DNA of 64,000 nucleotides from Tritrichomonas musculus. Its lineage: Eukaryota; Parabasalia; Tritrichomonadida; Tritrichomonadidae. Position 1 is the first letter of the stretch. Every line of letters begins with the position of its first letter. The stretch lies in contig JAPFFF010000020.1 of NCBI GenBank assembly GCA_039105265.1, forward strand, positions 761,001 to 825,000. Reading direction: 5' to 3'. Below the pieces are notes generated by a model, which saw only the letters and a program-made list of their open reading frames with translations, was not told the DNA's origin and did no database searches. The position numbers were made by a program, and so were the translations under genes. Positions 1 to 10,800 of the stretch are shown in pieces.

Positions 1-340
1 AAATTTAATATTATTAATTTGTAAAGTCAACATTAAAACAAGTTTTGATCTGATATTGAAATCTGTAGATTTAATTATCAGATTGGGTAATGAAATGTTG
101 AACTATTTTAATTACAATAATGGAGTCAAAAATGATAAAAAACAATTTATTTGTACAAAATTGCGGTATTTTTGTAAGATTTGAGTTTTTAATTATAATT
201 GAAATTAGCTAGACTTGCTTTCAATCTTGTTTGATAAACATATATATATTATACTATAAAGCAATTCGGTTTAAGTAGTTAATTCCTTAAATTTCCATTC
301 ATAAAAAAATTTATATTTTGTTATTAATTAATTGGTCAAA
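1..340 (+). repeat. Left arm of 340-bp inverted repeat
   Basis: Bases 1-340 are the reverse complement of 5432-5771, essentially base for base as far as read. Base 341 is the first mismatch. The arm may continue beyond the left window edge. Read on the minus strand it holds the last codons and stop (at 311) of the ARM-like gene plus its 3' flank. It is therefore a duplicated gene tail rather than an obvious transposon end. Confidence 0.9.
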
Positions 341-535
341 GCTTCTATATTTCACAATCTGTGAAGACTCCAGATTGGATACAAGAATAGATGAAGCAAT
401 TGTCTCAATAATTGTTCTGTCAATGCTATTGAAGAATTGATACCTCATCAAATTCAACTCTTCGAGTATGTTGACAGTGGAACTACTCAACGGTTTTGCT
501 ACTTCGAGGAAATAAAAAAACCTAGTTTTGTTAGG
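311..535 (-). pseudogene. Remnant coding segment fused to the ARM-gene tail
   Basis: A minus-strand frame stays open for 74 codons and ends in FDQLINNKI followed by a stop, exactly the C-terminus of the ARM-like protein at 5461. The rest (around NILEELNLMRYQFF) does not match that protein. The frame enters the shared tail without a break at position 340/341, so two unrelated pieces are joined at the repeat boundary. No start codon fits, and further coding-like fragments lie upstream in other frames. Product unknown. Confidence 0.45.
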
Positions 536-622
536 CTACAGTAATTTGATAAAGACAACAAAAATAGATTTTGAACTTCTGGGGAGACAATAGAGATCAA
601 AAATGCTTTAGAACCTATTACC

Positions 623-815
623 TCAACTTTGGCAATTTGATCTTACTCATACCTGACTTAGTAGTAATCATTTTAACACTTATGTATAGAAATTTATGTC
701 TGCCCTCATCCATCAGCAGATTGAACTTCAAAGAGTTGCCGATCTTACTGCCTTTCACTGTTTCGTCGATTTCATTGAGCATTACATATTAATAGACTTG
801 TTTTTAGCTGTGGTT
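623..815 (-). pseudogene. Degenerate coding remnant, weakly transposase-like
   Basis: Minus-strand reading gives an ATG-initiated frame of about 51 codons (MLNEIDETVKGS, then SLKFNLLMDEG), followed by a stop. Coding-like sequence (VIGSKAFLISIVSPEV) then continues in a shifted frame towards 545. The NLLMDEG stretch faintly recalls the first catalytic segment of hAT-type transposases, but this is weak. Together with 311-535 it looks like one gene decayed by frameshifts and stops. Boundaries are approximate. Confidence 0.3.
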
Positions 816-1636
816 TCTCATGCGATAAGATTCATTTAATATCAATGAGCAAAACATTTTCAGAGATATAAGCACAGTTCAAATCTTCATGGTAAATGGT
901 CATTTGATGATATGCTAAAACTTTTTTAGCTCTTTAAAGTTGGAATAACGAGGTCAACGTTGTCAACAATACACCGAAAACGTTGGTATTGATATATTTA
1001 TACAAAACTGACTATTCCTCCATGTAATAATCTTTTTGTATTGAATAAAATACAAAAGTCGTTAAAATTTGGGACTTGATTGAAATTTTATATCATTCTA
1101 TTAGAGATTGAAACTTTGAGATGGAACAGTTCATATAAAACATCAGAAATATGATTTCTTTTTGAATAATTGAGCAAATGGAACTGCATGACCAATAAGG
1201 GTTTTACTTTATTGATCAGTAGTTTATCTCAGAAATATATATGCTATTAACAGTAGTTTATAGAAGTATCATTTTTAAAGCTACTATTTTTATCATGTAT
1301 TTTATCAACTTCTATTTGCGCAATATCTATGATTTTAAATGAGAATATATAAAATATTAAATTTATTAAAATATATGATATCTCGATTTAATTACCAATT
1401 AAAACGATAAACTTATTTTATATTACAAAAAAAATTCATCATCAAACAATATATTGGCAGAATTTAACAAAGTCGCTCGTACTCTTTACTTAAAAAAAAT
1501 GGTAACCATTGCAATCATTGTTAAATCAATTTATACCTAAACATATTAGCATTTATTTACCATTCATCTAAGCAATTTTTGTGTAATTATTAAATTGTAT
1601 CATCTATATTCTCAAATTAATTGCATAATTAGTGGA
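816..1636. other. AT-rich stretch without recognisable gene
   Basis: No intact reading frame or RNA gene was recognised on either strand. Short homopolymer runs are the only visible structure. It may contain decayed remains of the same insertion as its neighbours. Confidence 0.5.
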
Positions 1637-1780
1637 TTATAGGAGCCTGTTTCGGTAAGCGATGGCGCTCTCCTGATAAAAAAAATTAAAAAATGAAAAC
1701 AAGGTTATTATTAAAAATGTAAAAATGAAAAAATAAAAAATATTTTTTCTCCAAGATGGTTCTCCACTATTGACCACCAT
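1637..1780 (-). CDS. Small predicted membrane protein (47 aa)
   Basis: The minus-strand ATG at 1780 opens a 47-codon frame ending at 1637. After about 12 polar residues comes a long hydrophobic, Phe-rich segment (residues ~13-35, NIFYFFIFTFLIITLFSFF), then a short basic tail (AYRNRLL). This is a typical single-span membrane protein layout. It lies 60 bp after the stop of the 1841-2370 remnant on the same strand. The Maverick at the right end of the window also has a 43-aa one-span protein among its genes. Function unknown. The Phe-rich segment comes from AT-rich DNA, so chance is possible. Confidence 0.35.
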   Translation of the reverse strand: MVVNSGEPSWRKNIFYFFIFTFLIITLFSFFNFFYQESAIAYRNRLL

Positions 1781-1840
1781 CTATGAAACGGCATATGTGC
1801 CTATCCCAAGAATCTCATGCCTATATCCTCATTTGATATC

Positions 1841-2370
1841 CTATAGGGTAGCATATGGTGTTCTTGTAAATATCTTATTTCCTGAGTTATCAGCCGGTTT
1901 AACACCTTGAAAGAATATACTATGCAAATTTATTGGCTTTCCACTCATCATGACAACAAAAGTGATTTCATTGACTAGTTGTCTCGTATTTCCGAAGTAT
2001 ATATATTCTGGCTCAAATAAGAATTCTTTTAATGGTATCTTTGATTTATCATAAATTATCAATACTTTAATTTGTTTCTCACTTTCAACATTATCTTTGG
2101 TTTCTGTATAGTTGATATATAAGGTTGCTCGATAATTTTGGAATGTTTGACCTAAATCATAACGGATCATCGGGTCTGAGGTTTTCGAAAAGGTATAATT
2201 AACTTTTGCAAGTTTTGTCTAATTATTCATATCTCTAATATCTTCCATCAATTCATATTTTGAAAAATCTGGACCAGTGTTACCTTCTAATGCAGTTAAC
2301 CTAGTTTCCCTTGCTTCTATAGTGGCCTTCAACGTGGAATTCTCACCTTCTAAGGTCTCTAACATACCTA
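1841..2370 (-). pseudogene. Coiled-coil plus beta-rich protein remnant, in-frame stop
   Basis: On the minus strand an ATG near 2367 opens a frame beginning MLETLEGENSTLKATIEARE, a heptad-like coiled coil. It runs to an in-frame TAG at 2219-2221, then continues in the same frame through YTFSKTSDP into a 109-codon open stretch (ATG at 2170, stop at 1841) rich in beta-type residues. The single stop interrupts what reads as one protein of about 175 residues. The coiled-coil wording resembles the decayed coiled-coil gene at 53.6 kb in the Maverick, which suggests a Maverick structural gene remnant. That link is inference. The downstream ORF alone could still be expressed. Confidence 0.45.
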
Positions 2371-2669
2371 AACATAAAGACGGAAGATTTTATCATTAAT
2401 TTTAAATATTGGGTTAAAAGCTAATACAGTTAATAATATATTTGCAACCTCAGCATAAAGCTTTTAGTAAGTTTTTTTTTATTATTATTTCTATATAATC
2501 TAGATAAAATGATCTATGAAGAGCAAATAGTTCATATGAATTTAACTCAGTTTATATTAATCATATTGCAGTTTTTATGCGTTTTTCACATTTATATAAG
2601 TCTATATATAGATCATAATTAGCTTCATCTACAGTTATATTGCCATTATATCTGCTGATTTGGTAATAT

Positions 2670-3030
2670 ACATAGTAAGTGTTCCTGATCAGATATTAAT
2701 ATCTAATCGCACTGTTCAGAAACTTTTTTGTCGATTTCAGCGCTAATATTCTAAAATTTTTTAGAAATAACTACAGGATAATTAAGTCCTATTGGAACTC
2801 TAATACCTGTAGCGCAAAACCTAAAGTTATTTTTGGAACAATTCTTAGATTATTTATGCCTTCTTCAAAATGTTGTGTAACTTGTTCTGTTTTTGAATAC
2901 ATGTATTCAAGTCATTCTACAAAATTGTTAATTTTTTGTACATCATAAATGATAAGGTCTGCTTTTTTGGTAGTAAAGAAAATATAATTGTTTATCGAAG
3001 TAAAATTATCAGCTGCAATTCTTGTTGAGG
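2670..3030 (-). pseudogene. Decayed coding remnant upstream of the coiled-coil remnant
   Basis: Minus-strand translation from about 3028 reads TRIAADNFTSINNYIFFTTK and continues, past one in-frame stop, with EYMYSKTEQVTQHFEEGIN and a stop at 2789-2791. A shifted frame then gives TGIRVPIGLNYPVVISKK. Codon content is clearly protein-like but broken by stops and a frameshift. It lies on the same strand as the 1841-2370 remnant and just upstream, so both may be parts of one lost gene set. Family not recognised. Confidence 0.4.
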
Positions 3031-3059
3031 ATACAATTTTATAAACAAAATAGTCATTA

Positions 3060-4249
3060 CTATGTTAATAGACTGCTTCTTCTGTTAATTCTTTTTCTTG
3101 CTAGTCTAAAAGAAAAACTAATCGCATTACATGGACACAATACCATAATATCACGGCATGATTTTTATTATCATTTATTTTTAATTAATTCATCAAATGG
3201 GATCATTAAGAGTATATAGTAAATCGTTTTCCTGTTGATGCCTGCAAGCCTCCTTACAAACGCTGCAAAATGCACATGAGATTGTTCCAATTTACATTTA
3301 TGATTATCATTGATGTAGTTTGATAGCTTGAAACAGTTTATCCAATAGTTGAATATAGAAAAAAAGTTGTTTTCGAATTTTGTATCATTTTTACAGTTTT
3401 TATAATAAGAATGAAAGACAATAATTGGACAACAAATATATTAGTAATCAATACCAATGTAATGAAATTATATTAATGACTTGATATTATCACCTCAGCC
3501 TAAAGGTTTAGACAATAATATCAACACAATAATGGAGTCACAATTACAATGAGCTAAAAATAATATTTATATACATGTGTTTTTTGATATATAATTCTTT
3601 GGATGAACTCATTGTATGAAGTGATCAGTATGCTAGGATACAGATTTAGCTAAACCACGCAGAGCATATTACAATATAATACTGTTTTTAGCGTTTAACC
3701 ATTATCACCTTGAAAAATAACCATTAAACACATTTAATTCACAAAATCACTGGACCAATCTAAAAAAAAAGTAAAATAAAGGAAACAGTTTTAAGGAATT
3801 TTAAACTATTAGTAAACTGCTTCTTAGAGCTTGTACAATCAATTGAGAGGTATTTAAAAGTTTACATTCAAAATTCAATTAGGTTATACAACCGTTTTTT
3901 CAAATTCAAAAAAAAAAAAAAAAAAAAAAGAATTAATGATTAGATTTGATTTATATAATAATAAAAAAATGGAAATGGAGGATATCTCATATTATAGTTT
4001 TGATAAATTGCATAATAATTTTGTGAGTTTAAATAACAAAAAATTCAATTTGCTCACAAAATTGTGAGGTCCATTTTTTGGAAAGTAGTTTATATTTGAT
4101 TTTAAATTAAATTTAATTTTGGGTGGAATTATATATTTTTGATAATTATTTTCAGAATTTTTGAGTTAAATATTTCAATATTATAACAAATTTTCAAATA
4201 AGGCCGTTTATCATTTAGAACATTTTTATCAACATATAAAAGTTATAGC
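3060..4249. other. AT-rich intergenic stretch upstream of ARM-like gene
   Basis: No supported gene was found. There is an A20 run at about 3910-3929, and the last 300 bases are the probable promoter region of the gene at 4250. The sequence TCAACATATAAAAG ends about 10 bp before its ATG and could serve as an Inr-like start region, but the match is loose. Confidence 0.4.
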
Positions 4250-5461
4250 ATGGAGATTTACAAGTGTTCCAAAACTGATAAAATTTCAGAGGAATCCATT
4301 TCAGAGTCCAATAAGTTAAAAGCTGTCACAAAAACTCCAAATATTGAAAATGTTTTTACATGTTGGGAGAAAAACTTACAAATTATCTCCCAATTTATAA
4401 AAAAACAAAAAAATACAGAAATCAAAGCACATTTAGCTACATTAAATTTAATTATTAAAAAATATTCAAACCATATTTTATCTAATGCTTTATTTATACA
4501 ATCAATAGAAAAAAACAACTTTGTTTACCAAATTTTAAATTTGTTTGTTGAATTGAAGGAAGATTCAATTATACAATTAATTTTACAATTTTTTACACAA
4601 TTTTCTCTAATATCAGGTGATTTTATCAATTTATATTTACCTTTTTTTTGGAGTAATAACTTTTTTCCCATTATTTTAAATCAAGTTAATAAGTTACCTT
4701 CATTATATATTCAATTATTCTATTCTTTACTTGGAATAATATCAGAATATTCTGATGATTTCATTAATTATCTTATGAATATTTCTTTTATCAAATATTC
4801 GATAAATCTTTTTCAACAAAGTGAAGATTTTAATCTAAAAATTCAAATTTTAAATTTCATAAATAAAATGGCCGATAATTGTTCACAAAATATAAATTTT
4901 CGCAATTTTTCAAATGAATTTCTTTCATTAATTAGTTTTTTAAAAAAATTATGTAATGATATAATACATAATCAAATTTCAATTGCAATTGAACCCAAAA
5001 AAGAAATTTTTCTTTTAATTTTAGATTTTTTCGAAAATATTTTTTTAATTTCAGAAATAAAAGATATTTTTTTCGATACTAATATTTCACAATTTATATT
5101 TGATTCCTTTGAATTTTTTGATATGAATAATGAATTTTATAATGAAATTTTTCCATTAACTGTAGAACTTTTTGAATTTGGTTTTGAATATATACAATTT
5201 CCAGAGAATTTCAAAAATTTACATGTTTTTCTAGAAAAAATTTTCTTTTTTTTAAATAACAATTCTTTTTGGTCTAATATTTCAATTGTCAGATCTTTAA
5301 TTTCAATTATTAATTCATCAAATAATGATTACTTCATTTTTTTTTTCAATGAAAATGTTTACAATATATTAAAGGATTACCAATATTCTGATGTTGAGTT
5401 TTCTAATTTAATTATTCTTTTGGTAGATCGTTTTGACCAATTAATTAATAACAAAATATAA
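4250..5461 (+). CDS. Armadillo/HEAT-like helical repeat protein (403 aa)
   Basis: This is a complete 403-codon gene on the plus strand. After a polar N-terminus (~residues 1-45) the protein is a run of amphipathic helices of about 40 residues with Leu, Ile and Phe at regular spacing (QILNLFVELKED, IQLFYSLLGIISEYS, VRSLISIINSSN). That is the pattern of ARM/HEAT solenoids such as importin-alpha-like scaffolds, large families in trichomonads. No enzymatic motif is visible. The start is the first ATG after an AT-rich leader. Its last codons, stop and 300 bp of 3' flank form the right arm of the 340-bp inverted repeat, so a second inverted copy of the tail exists at 1-340. Codon use is strongly AT-biased like the flanking DNA, unlike the Maverick genes. 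Binding partner unknown. Confidence 0.75.
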   Translation: MEIYKCSKTDKISEESISESNKLKAVTKTPNIENVFTCWEKNLQIISQFIKKQKNTEIKAHLATLNLIIKKYSNHILSNALFIQSIEKNNFVYQILNLFVELKEDSIIQLILQFFTQFSLISGDFINLYLPFFWSNNFFPIILNQVNKLPSLYIQLFYSLLGIISEYSDDFINYLMNISFIKYSINLFQQSEDFNLKIQILNFINKMADNCSQNINFRNFSNEFLSLISFLKKLCNDIIHNQISIAIEPKKEIFLLILDFFENIFLISEIKDIFFDTNISQFIFDSFEFFDMNNEFYNEIFPLTVELFEFGFEYIQFPENFKNLHVFLEKIFFFLNNNSFWSNISIVRSLISIINSSNNDYFIFFFNENVYNILKDYQYSDVEFSNLIILLVDRFDQLINNKI

Positions 5462-5771
5462 ATTTTTTTATGAATGGAAATTTAAGGAATTAACTACTTA
5501 AACCGAATTGCTTTATAGTATAATATATATATGTTTATCAAACAAGATTGAAAGCAAGTCTAGCTAATTTCAATTATAATTAAAAACTCAAATCTTACAA
5601 AAATACCGCAATTTTGTACAAATAAATTGTTTTTTATCATTTTTGACTCCATTATTGTAATTAAAATAGTTCAACATTTCATTACCCAATCTGATAATTA
5701 AATCTACAGATTTCAATATCAGATCAAAACTTGTTTTAATGTTGACTTTACAAATTAATAATATTAAATTT
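5432..5771 (-). repeat. Right arm of 340-bp inverted repeat
   Basis: Reverse complement of 1-340. It begins within the last ten codons of the ARM-like gene and ends at AAATTT (5771). Reading outwards on the minus strand it contains ATACTATAAAGCAATTCGG, which resembles the TATAAAGCAAT block found upstream of 5941 and near 47350. Confidence 0.9.
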
Positions 5772-5813
5772 CCAATATCAAGATAAATCTATTTTTTTTT
5801 TTTTTTTTTTAGC

Positions 5814-5940
5814 TTTTGAAAAATTTTCTATGTAAATTCAATTTTTGATCGCTAATTAATTACTCTCAATCTTGTTTTTTATTAAACATATAAAGCAATA
5901 TGTTGTATGCAATTAATACTCTAAATCTTCATTTATAAAT
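5814..5940 (+). promoter_or_regulatory. Shared upstream block (TTTTTGATCGC ... TATAAAGCAATATG)
   Basis: The block runs from a TTTTCTATG motif through ATTCAATTTTTGATCGC, TTAATTACTCT and ATATAAAGCAATATG. The same motifs occur in the same order and spacing at about 47265-47395. Here it is followed by TCATTTATAAATC directly before an ATG at 5941, a good match to the trichomonad initiator (TCA then Y). A T-rich run of 19-20 precedes it. It is probably a conserved gene promoter, or a duplicated 5' flank. Confidence 0.45.
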
Positions 5941-6104
5941 CATGAAAAGAGATTTCAAAAAAAGTCAAACCGAAAAACATATCTTAGAAATATTAAAAGC
6001 CAGTTTATGGAATAAAAGATTAACAATGTATGTATATTTGTTTATATTATAAGATTGCTTTTAGATTTAATGAGAAAACTATTCTAAAGAAGATTTTTTA
6101 AATC
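5941..6104 (+). CDS. Short ORF, possibly two exons, at the transposon insertion site
   Basis: The ATG at 5941 follows a TCATTTATAAATC initiator-like sequence and opens MKRDFKKSQTEKHILEILKA and onward. Without splicing it stops after 36 codons. GTATGT at 6028 matches the trichomonad 5' splice motif. If an intron 6028-6064 ending TTTTAG is removed, the frame continues NEKTILKKIF to a TAA that falls inside the 9-bp target duplication of the giant element. The usual ACTAAC branch motif is not seen, so splicing is doubtful. Family unknown. It may be the truncated 5' end of a gene cut by the insertion. Confidence 0.3.
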
Positions 6105-6106
6105 TC
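6098..6106. repeat. Target site duplication, left (TTAAATCTC)
   Basis: This 9-bp sequence directly precedes GGTTG at 6107 and is repeated exactly at 45586-45594, directly after CAACC. Nine bp is the usual MULE duplication length. Confidence 0.9.
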
Positions 6107-6226
6107 GGTTGAAAAAAATCCTATATCAAATCCCCACACTTTTTTTTGAATACTTTACGTGATCGTTACCATTTGAAAAACTTATTAAAACAGTTTATTT
6201 TTTTTTAGATTCCTGAACTTATTTTG
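6107..6226 (+). repeat. Left terminal inverted repeat (unique part)
   Basis: It starts GGTTGAAAAAAATCC and contains AAATCCCCACACTTTT, TTTACGTGATCGTTACC and AGATTCCTGAACTTATTTTG. It matches the reverse complement of 45466-45585 with only a few differences in the first 20 bases and one near CTTATTAAAA. This is the probable transposase-binding end. Confidence 0.88.
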
Positions 6227-7885
6227 CGGCAGAATAATCAGTTAATTTACGGCAGAATCATCAGCTTATTTACGGCAGAATCATCAGTTAATTTACGGCA
6301 GAATCATCAGCTTAATTTACCGCAGAATTCTCAGCTTAATTTACGGCAGAATCATCAGCTTAATTTACCGCAGAATTCTCAGCTTAATTTATCGTAGAAT
6401 TCTCAGCTTAATTTACGGCAGAATCATCAGTTAATTTACCGCAGAACCATCAGCTTAATTTACGGCAGAATCATCAGCTTAATTTACCGCAGAATTCTCA
6501 GCTTAATTTATCGCAGAATTCTCAGCTTAATTTACGGCAGAATCATCAGTTAATTTACCGCAGAACCATCAGCTTAATTTACGGCAGAATCATCAGCTTA
6601 ATTTACCGCAGAATTCTCAGCTTAATTTACGGCAGAATCATCAGCTTATTCTTCTGCAGAATCATCAGATTATTTACAGCAGAATCATCAGCTTAATTTA
6701 CCGCAGAACCATCAGCTTAATTTACGGCAGAATCATCAGCTTAATTTACGGCAGAATCATCAGCTTAATTTATCGTAGAATTCTCAGCTTTATTTACGGC
6801 AGAATCATCAGTTAATTTACCGCAGAACCATCAGCTTAATTTACGGCAGAATCATCAGCTTAATTTACCGCAGAATCATCAGCTTATTCTTCTGCAGAAT
6901 CATCAGATTATTTACAGCAGAATCATCAGCTTAATTTACCGCAGAATCATCAGTTAATTTACCGCAGAATCATCAGCCTATTTACAGCAGAATCATCAGC
7001 TTAATTTACCGCAGAATTCTCAGCTTAATTTACCGCAGAATTCTCAGCTTAATTTACGGCAGAATCATCAGTTAATTTACCGCAGAACCATCAGCTTAAT
7101 TTACGGCAGAATCATCAGCTTAATTTACCGCAGAATTCTCAGCTTAATTTACGGCAGAATCATCAGCTTAATTTACCGCAGAATTCTCAGCTTAATTTAC
7201 GGCAGAATCATCAGCTTAATTTACGGCAGAATCATCAGTTAATTTACCGCAGAACCATCAGCTTAATTTACGGCAGAATCATCAGCTTAATTTACCGCAG
7301 AATTCTCAGCTTAATTTACGGCAGAATCATCAGCTTAATTTACGGCAGAATCCTCAGCTTATTCTTCTGCAGAATCATCAGATTATTTACAGCAGAATCA
7401 TCAGTTAATTTACCGCAGAATCATCAGCCTATTTACAGCAGAATCATCAGCTTAATTTACCGCAGAATCCTCAGATTATTTACGGCAGAATCCTCAGCTT
7501 AATTTACCGCAGAATCATCAGCTTAATTTACCGCAGAATCATCAGTTTATTTACGGCAGAACCATCAGCTTAATTTACGGCAGAATCATCATCTTATTTA
7601 CGGCAGAATCATCAGATTATTTACGACAGAATCATCAGCTTAATTTACGGCAGAATCCTCAGATTATTTACGGCAGAATCATCAGCTTATTTACCGCAGA
7701 ATCCTCAGCTTAATTTACCGCAGAATCATCAGCTTAATTTACGGCAGAATCATCAGCTTATTTACCGCAGAATCCTCAGCTTAATTTACCGCAGAATCCT
7801 CAGATTATTTACGGCAGAATCATCAGCTTAATTTACCGCAGAATCATCAGTTTATTTACCGAAGAATCATCAGCTTAATTTACGG
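6227..7885 (+). repeat. Satellite family A, left arm (24-bp unit, ~69 copies)
   Basis: Tandem units of CAGAATCATCAG plus CTTAATTTACGG (24 bp), with 23-bp variants (CAGTTAATTTACGG) and a CTTATTCTTCTG variant. Units are in plus orientation. The array begins directly after the TIR and changes into family B at about 7886 (ACGGTAGACTGCTCAAC). Family A is 1.7 kb here against 7.9 kb in the other arm. Confidence 0.92.
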
Positions 7886-10800
7886 TAGACTGCTCAACTG
7901 ATCTGCAACAGACTGCTCAACTAATCTGCAGCAGACTGCTCAATTGATCTGCAACAGAATGCTCAACTGATCTGCAACAGACTGCTCAACTGATCTGCAA
8001 CAGACTGCTCAACTAATCTGCAGCAGAATGCTCAACTAATCTGCAGCAGAATACTCAACTGATCTGCAACAGAATGCTCAACTGATCTGCAACAGACTGC
8101 TCAACTAATCTGCAGCAGAATGCTCAACTAATCTGCAACAGACTGCTCAATTGATCTGCAACAGAATGCTCAACTGATCTGCAACAGACTGCTCAATTGA
8201 TCTGCAACAGAATGCTCAACTAATCTGCAGCAGAATACTCAACTGATCTGCAACAGAATGCTCAACTAATCTGCAGCAGAATGCTCAACTAATCTGCAGC
8301 AGACTGCTCAACTGATCTGCAACAGAATGCTCAACTGATCTGCAACAGACTGCTCAACTGATCTGCAACAGAATGCTCAACTAATCTGCAGCAGACTGCT
8401 CAACTGATCTGCAACAGAATGCTCAACTAATCTGCAGCAGACTGCTCAACTGATCTGCAACAGAATGCTCAACTAATCTGCAGCAGACTGCTCAACTGAT
8501 CTGCAACAGAATGCTCAACTAATCTGCAGCAGAATACTCAACTGATCTGCAACAGACTGCTCAATTGATCTGCAACAGAATGCTCAACTAATCTGCAACA
8601 GACTGCTCAATTGATCTGCAGCAGAATGCTCAATTGATCTGCAACAGAATGATCAATTGATCTGCGGCAGACTGCTCAATTGATCTGCAACAGAATACTC
8701 AGCTGATCTGCAACATTCTGCTCAACTGATCTGCAGCAGGATGCTCAATTGATCTGCAGCAGAATACTCAACTGATCTGCAACAGAATGCTCAACTGATC
8801 TGCAACAGACTGCTCAACTGATCTGCAGCAGGATGCTCAATTGATCTGCAGCAGAATGCTCAATTGATCTGCAACAGAATACTCAACTGATCTTCAACAG
8901 AATACTCAACTGATCTTCAACAGACTGCTCAATTGATCTGCAACAGACTGCTCAATTGATCTGCAACAGAATGCTCAACTGATCTTCAACAGAATACTCA
9001 ACTGATCTTCAACAGACTGCTCAACTGATCTTCAACAGAATACTCAACTGATCTTCAACAGAATGCTCAATTGATCTGCAACAGACTGCTCAACTGATCT
9101 TCAACAGAATGCTCAGCTGATCTTCAACAGAATACTCAACTGATCTGCAACAGACTGCTCAACTGATCTTCAACAGAATACTCAACTGATCTTCAACAGA
9201 ATACTCAACTGATCTTCAACAGAATGCTCAATTGATCTGCAACAGACTGCTCAATTGATCTTCAACAGAATACTCAACTGATCTGCAACAGAATACTCAA
9301 CTGATCTGCAACAGACTGCTCAGCTGATCTCCAACAGACTGCTCAATTGATCTGCAACAGAATACTCAACTGATCTGCAACAGAATACTCAACTGATCTG
9401 CAACAGAATGCTCAACTGATCTTCAACAGACTGCTCAATTGATCTGCAACAGACTGCTCAATTGATCTTCAACAGAATACTCAACTGATCTGCAACAGAA
9501 TACTCAACTGATCTGCAACAGAATGCTCAACTGATCTTCAACAGACTGCTCAATTGATCTTCAACAGAATACTCAACTGATCTGCAACAGAATACTCAAC
9601 TGATCTGCAACAGAATGCTCAACTGATCTTCAACAGACTGCTCAATTGATCTGCAACAGACTGCTCAATTGATCTGCAACAGAATACTCAACTGATCTGC
9701 AACAGAATACTCAACTGATCTGCAACAGAATACTCAACTGATCCTCAACAGAATGCTCAACTGATCTTCAACAGAATGCTCAACTGATATGCAGCAGAAT
9801 GCTCAACTGATCTGCAGCAGAATGCTCAATTGATCTGCAGCAGAATGCTCAATTGATCTGCAACAGAATGCTCAACTGATCTTCAACAGAATGCTCAACT
9901 GATCTGCAACAGACTGCTCAACTGATCTGCAACAGACTGCTCAACTGATCTGCAACAGAATGCTCAATTGATCTGCAGCAGAATGCTCAACTGATCTGCA
10001 ACAGACTGCTCAACTGATCTGCAGCAGAATGCTCAATTGATCTGCAACAGAATGCTCAACTGATCTTCAACAGACTGCTCAACTGATCTTCAACAGAATA
10101 CTCAACTGATCTGCAGCAGACTGCTCAACTGATCTTCAACAGAATACTCAACTGATCTTCAATAGAATGCTCAATTGATCTGCAACAGAATACTCAACTG
10201 ATCTGCAGCAGACTGCTCAACTGATCTTCAACAGAATACTCAACTGATCTTCAATAGAATGCTCAATTGATCTGCAACAGAATACTCAACTGATCTGCAA
10301 CAGACTGCTCAATTGATCTGCAACAGAATACTCAACTGATCTGCAACAGAATACTCAACTGATCTGCAACAGAATACTCAACTGATCCTCAACAGAATGC
10401 TCAACTGATCTTCAACAGAATGCTCAACTGATCTGCAGCAGAATGCTCAATTGATCTGCAGCAGAATGCTCAATTGATCTGCAACAGAATGCTCAACTGA
10501 TCTTCAACAGAATGCTCAACTGATCTGCAACAGACTGCTCAACTGATCTGCAACAGAATGCTCAATTGATCTGCAGCAGAATGCTCAACTGATCTGCAAC
10601 AGACTGCTCAACTGATCTGCAGCAGAATGCTCAATTGATCTGCAACAGACTGCTCAACTGATCTTCAACAGACTGCTCAACTGATCTTCAACAGAATACT
10701 CAACTGATCTGCAGCAGACTGCTCAACTGATCTTCAACAGAATACTCAACTGATCTTCAATAGAATGCTCAATTGATCTGCAACAGAATACTCAACTGAT

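Noticed and set aside
571-792. 73-codon plus-strand frame
   Set aside because: It opens at a non-ATG codon and the opposite strand reads as a better, decayed protein.
1640-1680. tRNA-like or hairpin RNA (AGGAGCC ... CTCTCCT)
   Set aside because: Only the outer bases pair; no cloverleaf, and it overlaps the end of a small membrane-protein frame.
3022-3219. 65-codon Leu-rich plus-strand frame
   Set aside because: Starts at a non-ATG codon in AT-rich DNA with no motif; likely chance.
4258-4518. Minus-strand ORF over the ARM-like gene
   Set aside because: Shadow of the real gene; the same holds for minus-strand frames at 54025-54207, 57727-57918, 58502-58762 and 62284-62556, and for plus-strand frames at 57232-57444, 59751-59945 and 61758-61961.
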